Positions 63,043 through 64,000 of a stretch of 64,000 bases of DNA are shown here, piece by piece. Position numbers and translations under genes: made by a program. The notes under the pieces are model-generated. The model was not told the DNA's origin and did no database searches. It saw nothing but the letters and a program-made list of their open reading frames with translations. The DNA comes from Phycisphaeraceae bacterium (GTDB lineage: Bacteria; Planctomycetota; Phycisphaerae; Phycisphaerales; UBA1924): positions 1 through 64,000 of the forward strand of contig JAHBXB010000004.1 in the NCBI GenBank assembly GCA_019636655.1, given 5' to 3'. How positions within the stretch are numbered: position 1 is the first letter of the stretch; each line of letters opens with the position of its first letter.

Positions 63043-63921
63043 CTACATGAGGCCAGCGCCGCATTCGGGGCATGGGGAGCCGGGGGGCGTGGCGCGAAGG
63101 TCGTAGGCGCAGGCGGGGCAGAGGCCGCGGCTGCGGCGGGGAATCGAACGCAGTGCTGAGAAGCTAGAGCGGGTTGCCCACGTTGCGAGCATTAAGAATG
63201 CGGTGTAGATGGCGGCGTTGGCAGCGAACGGCATCCAGCGTGGGCGGCAGCACAGGGGCAGTTCATCGTAGGTTCCCGTGAGCGGATTCATCGGCGTCTG
63301 AAGCAGGAAGACGGCGCTCTGCTCCCAGGCGTTCGAAGCGGGGATTCGGTCGGAGCGGCCGACCAGCGACAGGAATGGCCAGCCGATGGCGTAGGCCTTC
63401 GCTGTCCACTGCACAGAGGGGCCTGTGCTCCTGAACCGGGCTTCGCGGTCCGGAACGCCTGTGGGCCAGCGGGCAGGCGCGGTCGCGGCTGGGTAGAAGT
63501 CGAAGACTGAGAATGGCCAGAATGGGTCGTCCTGCGTCGTGACGGCGGGGTCGTAGCTCGTGGCGTCGGGTTCGAAGATGACTCCCGGCCAGTCCATGGT
63601 GCCGATGGAGATCGCGCGCACGCCGGCGTATCGCCGGATCTCAACATTGACGGGGGTGAGAGGAGACTGGGCGCCGTGTAGGCAGAAGAGAAGCAGCCGA
63701 GAGTTCGCATCGGAGTGATCTCGATGCATGTAGACCCAGGCCCACGTCAGGGGGATCTGCATCGCGCAGGCGAACACGAAGCACATGATCGCGAGTTGCG
63801 TAAGGCGGCGCGGCGGGCGAGGGCTCGGTGCGGGCACGCCAGGAAGTGTAACGGGATGTCTTGATCGGCCGGGTGCTTCGAGATCATCGCGAGCGTGGCT
63901 TTCACGCGCGAGTGGAGACAT
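63043..63921 (-). CDS. membrane protein with C-terminal zinc ribbon (family member 5)
   Basis: 292 residues from ATG 63921, only 7 nt after the preceding gene's stop, which supports this start although the first ~40 residues are basic and unordered; GTG 63837 is an alternative. N-terminal helix (LAIMCFVFACAMQIPLTWAW), extracytoplasmic domain with AIGWPFLSLVGRSD, CCRPRWMPFAANAAIYTAFL leading to the second helix, and the zinc ribbon [20 protein letters not shown] then PECG. Function unknown; membership in the local family is clear. Confidence 0.75.
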   Translation of the reverse strand: MSPLARESHARDDLEAPGRSRHPVTLPGVPAPSPRPPRRLTQLAIMCFVFACAMQIPLTWAWVYMHRDHSDANSRLLLFCLHGAQSPLTPVNVEIRRYAGVRAISIGTMDWPGVIFEPDATSYDPAVTTQDDPFWPFSVFDFYPAATAPARWPTGVPDREARFRSTGPSVQWTAKAYAIGWPFLSLVGRSDRIPASNAWEQSAVFLLQTPMNPLTGTYDELPLCCRPRWMPFAANAAIYTAFLMLATWATRSSFSALRSIPRRSRGLCPACAYDLRATPPGSPCPECGAGLM

Positions 63922-63928
63922 GCCGACG

Positions 63929-64000
63929 TCACCCGCCCTGAACTATCCAATGGAGTTTGCCGTTCTTGTCAATGAAGAGGTAGAGCATCCCCATGTCGGC
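63929..64000 (-). CDS. 3' end of a further gene, product unknown
   Basis: The last 23 codons before a TGA read ADMGMLYLFIDKNGKLHWIV then QGG, running off the window edge. The frame lies just 7 nt upstream of the zinc-ribbon gene on the same strand and has sensible amino-acid content, so it is probably the C-terminus of a cotranscribed gene. Too short to identify. Confidence 0.5.
   Translation of the reverse strand, partial: ADMGMLYLFIDKNGKLHWIVQGG

Overview
The window is very GC-rich, with a third-position G/C codon bias so strong that long open frames appear opposite most real genes. Gene content points to a planctomycete, most likely of the class Phycisphaerae. The pointers are a squalene-hopene cyclase, a PrkA-type kinase, a HAF-repeat secreted protein with a PEP-CTERM-like tail, a Tat-exported solute-binding protein, and several small membrane proteins ending in a 'C-x2-C-x-YDLRAT...CPECG' zinc ribbon. 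The taxonomic call is an inference. The sequence opens with 57 consecutive G residues, which looks like a contig-end or sequencing artefact and truncates a sigma-factor gene.

Layout. 0-8.1 kb: partial ECF sigma factor, purB, a Tat solute-binding protein coupled to a coiled-coil membrane protein, and an O-antigen-ligase-like protein overlapping a glycosyltransferase. 8.2-15 kb: squalene-hopene cyclase, a small lipoprotein, a tandem pair of paralogous membrane proteins and a coupled B12-binding radical SAM protein. 15-28 kb: prkA, a methyltransferase, trmB, three glycosyltransferases, an unusually long carB with an inserted segment, and a DUF1275-STAS fusion. 28-37.6 kb: glmS, a RidA-like protein, a 1509-residue AsmA/TamB-like protein, an M42-like peptidase and a PlsC-like acyltransferase. 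37.7-40.4 kb: a compositionally foreign two-gene cassette, a DNA methyltransferase carrying an Mrr-like nuclease domain followed 6 bp later by a RelA/SpoT-domain protein. 40.5-52 kb: rarA, a bestrophin-like protein, a zinc-ribbon protein, a lipoprotein, a 5-formyl-THF cyclo-ligase, a LysM/L,D-transpeptidase, and nadE downstream of two membrane proteins. 52-59 kb: a Fur-family regulator convergent with an exbB-exbD-exbD operon, tsaE (with a degenerate YacG-like tail), thiL, the HAF protein and an LTXXQ-type secreted protein. 59.2-64 kb: a cluster of zinc-ribbon membrane proteins, one of them an internal duplication, interrupted by L-serine dehydratase, and the end of one more gene.

Most of the window is housekeeping (nucleotide, NAD, folate, thiamine and amino-sugar metabolism; tRNA modification) mixed with envelope functions (hopanoids, polysaccharide, peptidoglycan cross-linking, TonB/Tol energisation). 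The strongest candidate for a new system is the methyltransferase-nuclease/RelA-SpoT cassette at 37.7-40.4 kb. A second theme is a recurrent -10-like hexamer (TAnnnT) only 5-9 nt upstream of many start codons, which suggests widespread leaderless mRNAs. I saw no rRNA, tRNA, CRISPR array or recognisable insertion sequence.
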